The notes beneath the pieces are model-generated. The model made no database searches, was not told the origin of the DNA, and saw only the letters and a program-made list of their open reading frames with translations. 64,000 nt of DNA, taken from the NCBI RefSeq assembly GCF_014217625.1, contig NZ_CP043641.1, positions 2,542,001-2,606,000 on the forward strand, written 5' to 3'. This stretch comes from Leifsonia shinshuensis (GTDB lineage: Bacteria; Actinomycetota; Actinomycetes; Actinomycetales; Microbacteriaceae). The translations under genes and the position numbers were made by a program. Positions 60,533-64,000 of this stretch are shown piece after piece; position 1 is the first letter of the stretch, and each line of letters opens with the position of its first letter.

Positions 60533-61524
60533 GCGGCCACCTCGTCGGGGATATCGACGGGCAGGCCGGTGTCGAGCGAGCGCTGGGCCGCGATGGCCGC
60601 GGCGAGCGCAGCCCGCACCTGACCGTTCCGCACGATCGGCTCCGCGCCGCCGACGACATCGACCCAGTGGCCGAGCTGCGCTGCCATCGCGCCCTCGACC
60701 GAGGGCAGCGGGACGGCAGCTCCGGCGGAGTGCAGGACGGGGTCGTCATCGGTCGAGTGGGCGACAGTCCCGTCCGTCCCGGCGACGACGATGCGGCGGA
60801 ACATGTCCCGCGGCTGGGCGAGCGCATAGGAGATCTCGAGGGTGGCGAGTGCGTCGTCCTCGAAGCGGACGATCAGCTGGAACGAGTCGTGGACCGGCAT
60901 CCCCGACGCGAAGCTCGGGAACGACCGGGCGAACACGCGCACCGGCGCGGCGCCGAGAAGCCAGGTCGCGACATCGAGCAGGTGCGTGCCGTTGTGGACG
61001 GGATGTCCTCCCGACTTCGCGCGGTCGAGCTGCCAGCCGCGCCAGCCTCCCGGCCAGACGTAGCCGGTGTACCAGCTGACGTGGGCGAGGCGCGGACGCC
61101 CCACCGCGCCGTCGCCGATCGCGGCGGCGAGCGCGGCGACGGCCGGCTGGAACCGCACGGTCTGACCGACCATCAGAGTTGTTCCTGCCCGCTCTGTGGC
61201 GCGCACCATGGCGTCGAAGTCGGCCAGGCTCAAGGCCGCAGGCTTCTCGACATGGACGTGCTTCCCCGCCTTGCCCGCCGCGATGGTGAATGGCGCGTGT
61301 GCGGGCGTCGCGTTGCAGACGTCGACGGCGACCACGGTCGGATCCGCGAGGATGCGGGGGTAGTCGTCCGTCGCTACGGCGCCGGGCGCGAGCGCGGCGA
61401 TGCGGCGTGCGCGATCGAGGTCGGACCCGTGCACGTACGCCACCTCCACGCCGGGGAGGGCGGCCAGCGCGCGCACGTGGTCCCCGGCGATCACTCCGGT
61501 GCCCGCGACCGCCACGCGCGTCAT
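60529..61524 (-). CDS. Gfo/Idh/MocA-family dehydrogenase 2
   Basis: The 331-residue protein has a canonical GTGVIAGDHV dinucleotide loop, VEKPAALSLADFD and SGGHPVHNGTHLLDVATWLL, where His and Asp are the conserved catalytic pair. These enzymes oxidise sugars, inositols or sugar acids with NAD(P). ATG 61524 overlaps dehydrogenase 3 by 4 bases. It is clearly related to its two neighbours but not a near copy. Confidence 0.9.
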   Translation of the reverse strand: MTRVAVAGTGVIAGDHVRALAALPGVEVAYVHGSDLDRARRIAALAPGAVATDDYPRILADPTVVAVDVCNATPAHAPFTIAAGKAGKHVHVEKPAALSLADFDAMVRATERAGTTLMVGQTVRFQPAVAALAAAIGDGAVGRPRLAHVSWYTGYVWPGGWRGWQLDRAKSGGHPVHNGTHLLDVATWLLGAAPVRVFARSFPSFASGMPVHDSFQLIVRFEDDALATLEISYALAQPRDMFRRIVVAGTDGTVAHSTDDDPVLHSAGAAVPLPSVEGAMAAQLGHWVDVVGGAEPIVRNGQVRAALAAAIAAQRSLDTGLPVDIPDEVAA

Positions 61525-62576
61525 CGCGCAGCCTCCGCGGCGAGCGTGTTCGCACGGATGGCCACCAGTGCCGCAGTCGCCGGATGCTCGGTCAGGGTCG
61601 TGGAGGTGCCGCGTACGGCGGCTGCGACCTCGTCCAGCTCGCACGCGACTGCCGTCCGCATCCAGAGCGGTCCGGGTCCGCCGGTGTTGTAGGACTGCGC
61701 GGTCTCGGCGGACTCTCGCAGCGACTCGTCAGAGGCCGGGAGGTCGAACACACCTGTCACCTCGGCGATCAGACCGTCCTCGTAGCGCGTAACGGTTCCT
61801 GCCCGGAAGTCGGCCTCGACGCTCGCCTCGGTGCCGGAGATGCGGAACCACCACTCGGCCCGGTGGGCGGAGGTGGACACGCTGTGCCGTCCGAGTGCTC
61901 CCGAGGGTGTCCTCAGCTCGGTCACGATGTCGCTGTCCACCATGTGCTCACCATGCGCAAGGGGCGCGCCGGTCATGCTGAGGACTTCGCTCGGCTCGCC
62001 GAGCGCCCAGACGACCAGGTCGAGCTCGTGGATCTCGTGCAGCAGCTCCCCGCCGCTGCGGCGCCGGTCGAGCTTCCACCAGTCCCCCGGATCGTCAGGC
62101 AGGTGCACGACGCGTCTGCGGGCGCCGGCGGCCTCGATGATCTCGCCGAGGTCACCGCGGCGCGCCTGGGCGACCATCCGCCGCACACCGGGGAAGGACC
62201 GCATGACGTGGCCGACGATCAGCCGGCCGCGGGCTCCGCGCGCGGCGGCGAGGATGGAGCCGACCGAGTCCTCGTCGATGCCGAGCGGCTTCTCGACGAA
62301 GACGTGCTTGCCGGCGAGCAGTGCGGCGACCGCCGGCTCGGCGTGCAAGTGGTTGGGGGTGGCGACGACGACCAGGTCGACGGTGTCGTCGTCGACGAGC
62401 TCGGTGAAGCTCACGTACGCCCGCGCACTGTGGGCCTCGGCGAGGCGCTGGGAGGCGTCCGCTACGGGGTCGGCCACCGCGACGACGTCGAAGGAGTCGT
62501 GGCCGGCGCAGGCGCTGGCGATCATTGTTCCGAAGAAGCCGGCACCGACGACCCCGACCCGGATGGGGCTGCTCAC
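61521..62576 (-). CDS. Gfo/Idh/MocA-family dehydrogenase 3
   Basis: The 351-residue protein has GVVGAGFFGTMIASACAG (nucleotide loop), VEKPLGIDEDS (EKP motif) and SGGELLHEIHELDLVVWAL (part), where His and Asp fill the active site. GTG 62576 overlaps the ABC ATPase stop by 4 bases. Operon with a peptide-type ABC transporter suggests an imported glycoside or modified sugar as substrate. Confidence 0.9.
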   Translation of the reverse strand: MSSPIRVGVVGAGFFGTMIASACAGHDSFDVVAVADPVADASQRLAEAHSARAYVSFTELVDDDTVDLVVVATPNHLHAEPAVAALLAGKHVFVEKPLGIDEDSVGSILAAARGARGRLIVGHVMRSFPGVRRMVAQARRGDLGEIIEAAGARRRVVHLPDDPGDWWKLDRRRSGGELLHEIHELDLVVWALGEPSEVLSMTGAPLAHGEHMVDSDIVTELRTPSGALGRHSVSTSAHRAEWWFRISGTEASVEADFRAGTVTRYEDGLIAEVTGVFDLPASDESLRESAETAQSYNTGGPGPLWMRTAVACELDEVAAAVRGTSTTLTEHPATAALVAIRANTLAAEAAR

Positions 62577-63577
62577 GCGGCGCCTCCGATCGCCGCTTCT
62601 TCCACCGCTCCGACCGGGTGGTAGCAGCGGGCGGTGTGCAGCGGGACGGTCTGGAACCGCGTCAGCGGAGGCATCTCGGTCGCGCACTGCGCCGTCGCTT
62701 TCCAGCAGCGGGTGCGGAACGGGCATCCCGACGGCGGATGCACCGCCGACGGGACCGGCCCCTCCAACGTGATCGGCTCGACGTCCTCGACCAGGCTCGG
62801 CGTCGCGGACAGCAGCGCCTCCGTGTACGGGTGCCGCACCTCGCCGGGCACCGCCGCCGCAGGAGCGACCTCCACGATGCGGCCGAGATACATGGTGACG
62901 ATCCGGTCGCTCATCCTGCGCACGGTCTGGATATCGTGCGAGATGAAGATCATGGCGAGATCGAATTCCGCCTTGAGCTCCAGCAGCAGATTGAGGATCT
63001 GCGCGCGGACGGAGACGTCGAGAGCGCTGGTCGGCTCGTCCGCGACCAGCACCGAGGGTTGGAGAGCGAGCGCCCGGGCGATGGCGACGCGCTGTCGCTG
63101 GCCTCCGGAGAGCTGAGCGGGAAGGGCGTCGGCCGCGCTGGAGGGGAGGCCGACGAGGTCCATCAGCTCCGCGACCCGCGCAGTGCGCTGCTTCGCGTCG
63201 CCGATGCCGTGAACGGTCAGCGGATCGCGCAGGATGCTCCTGACCGGCATACGGCGGTTGAGCGCGGTGGACGGGTCCTGGAACACCATGCCGACGTTCC
63301 GGCCGAACTTCGTGCGCCGGGCCGACGTGGACATCGTCCAGAGCGACTCGCCGTGGAAGAGCACCTCGCCGGAGGTCGGCTGCTGCAGCCCCACGATCGC
63401 CTTGGCCAGTGTGGATTTGCCGCAGCCGGACTCCCCCACGATCCCGACCGTCTCGCCCGCGCTCACAGCGAGGTCGGCGCCGGTCAGCGCGTAGACGGTG
63501 TCCTTGGCGAAGAGCTTCTCGCCGTTGATGCGGTGCTGCACGTGCACGTCGCGCAGTTCGAGGATCGGCTCACTCAT
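62573..63577 (-). CDS. Peptide-type ABC ATPase (DppF-like)
   Basis: The 334-residue protein has Walker A GESGCGKSTLAKAIVG, signature LSGGQRQRVAIARAL, Walker B VLVADEPTSALD and the oligopeptide/dipeptide C-terminal region with CPFRTRCWKATAQC, a cysteine cluster typical of OppF/DppF. ATG 63577 overlaps the next ATPase stop (ATGA). The transporter's permeases and binding protein must lie beyond the window. Confidence 0.93.
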   Translation of the reverse strand: MSEPILELRDVHVQHRINGEKLFAKDTVYALTGADLAVSAGETVGIVGESGCGKSTLAKAIVGLQQPTSGEVLFHGESLWTMSTSARRTKFGRNVGMVFQDPSTALNRRMPVRSILRDPLTVHGIGDAKQRTARVAELMDLVGLPSSAADALPAQLSGGQRQRVAIARALALQPSVLVADEPTSALDVSVRAQILNLLLELKAEFDLAMIFISHDIQTVRRMSDRIVTMYLGRIVEVAPAAAVPGEVRHPYTEALLSATPSLVEDVEPITLEGPVPSAVHPPSGCPFRTRCWKATAQCATEMPPLTRFQTVPLHTARCYHPVGAVEEAAIGGAA

Positions 63578-64000
63578 GCCGGCACCTCCTTTCGTTCGAG
63601 CTGTCCGACCTCCCGGGCCGGATGGTGGCACGCCACCTCGTGGACGAGCACTGGCCCCTCGAGCTGAGGGTCCTCGCGCCGGCAGATCGCCGTCGCGGCC
63701 GGGCACCTGTCCGAGAACCGGCAGCCGGCGGGGAATGCGGCCGGCGACGGCACGACACCCTTGATCTGCGTCAGCTCGGCGTCGCCCGACTCCAGCGAGA
63801 GAACGGCCGAGAGCAGACCGCGCGTGTAGTGGTGGGCCGGCGCCCCCACGACCTCGTGGATCTCACCGGTCTCGGCGACCTGGCCGCCGTACATGACGAC
63901 GACGCGGTCCACGATGTCTGAGACGAGGGCGAGGTCGTGCGAAACGAGGATGAGCGCGAAGCCCAGCTCTTCCTTCAGCCGGAGCAGGAGCTTCATCACC
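63574..64000 (-). CDS. Peptide-type ABC ATPase (DppD-like), 5' part outside window
   Basis: Only the C-terminal 141 residues are inside. They include the H-loop (LILVSHDLALVSDIVDRVVV), the segment HHYTRGLLSAVLSL typical of Opp/Dpp ATPases, and the C-terminal cysteines CRFSDRCPAATAIC. Walker A, signature and Walker B lie beyond position 64000. Confidence 0.9.
   Translation of the reverse strand, partial: VMKLLLRLKEELGFALILVSHDLALVSDIVDRVVVMYGGQVAETGEIHEVVGAPAHHYTRGLLSAVLSLESGDAELTQIKGVVPSPAAFPAGCRFSDRCPAATAICRREDPQLEGPVLVHEVACHHPAREVGQLERKEVPA

Overview
The window is very GC-rich, densely coded DNA from an actinobacterium. Protein content (a DUF7882-type protein, DUF2277, an EF-G-binding FBP-domain protein, many ROK/MurR/GntR/TetR-regulated sugar operons, and ABC importers without their own ATPase) fits Microbacteriaceae, perhaps a Leifsonia-like soil or plant-associated genus. 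This placement rests on recognising families, not on a search. No rRNA, tRNA or CRISPR array was seen.

Region by region. 1-4.2 kb: a secreted GH32 fructan hydrolase (cut by the window edge) diverges from a fructokinase across two palindromic operators; then an MFS transporter, a maltose/galactoside-type O-acetyltransferase and a TetR regulator that share a twin-palindrome operator. 4.3-11.6 kb: housekeeping and unknown genes, among them an FBP (FusB-like) gene with a possible leader peptide, a 36-residue small protein, DUF2277, an amylosucrase-type GH13, an F420-type NADP oxidoreductase, a PQQ-propeller lipoprotein, and a cold-shock gene preceded by a small gene remnant without a start codon. 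11.7-15.9 kb: a fatty-acid desaturase gene split by a 3.1-kb mobile element carrying a tyrosine recombinase, a small HTH protein and a zinc-ribbon protein that looks like a catalytically dead recombinase.

16.1-30.9 kb: a long minus-strand operon, opposite a MurR/RpiR regulator, that imports and degrades muropeptides: peptide-type ABC importer, MurQ, AnmK, an AmiE-like serine hydrolase, an FAD/Fe-S D-lactate dehydrogenase that would use the D-lactate released by MurQ, and an MFS protein. 31.0-33.2 kb: an autoregulated TetR / GT1 glycosyltransferase / LuxR-HTH operon. 33.2-48.2 kb: an alpha-galactoside/alpha-fucoside locus (GH95, GH36, secreted GH27, acyl esterase, a binding protein and two permeases) bracketed by two paralogous ROK repressors, with a shared TTGACA-type palindrome at its two control regions. 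48.2-51.6 kb: a SulP transporter, two unknown proteins and a TetR. 51.8-58.6 kb: an amino-sugar operon (GPH symporter, GH20, SIS deaminase/isomerase, ROK kinase, PfkB kinase, class II aldolase) that reads as N-acetylgalactosamine catabolism lacking only its deacetylase. 58.7-64 kb: a minus-strand operon of two peptide-type ABC ATPases, three Gfo/Idh/MocA dehydrogenases and a GntR regulator, running off the window.

Most genes within operons overlap by 1-4 bases (TGATG, ATGA or GTGA), so translational coupling is the rule. The window is best read as a carbohydrate and cell-wall scavenging region in which each pathway has its own transporter and regulator, interrupted by one recent mobile-element insertion.
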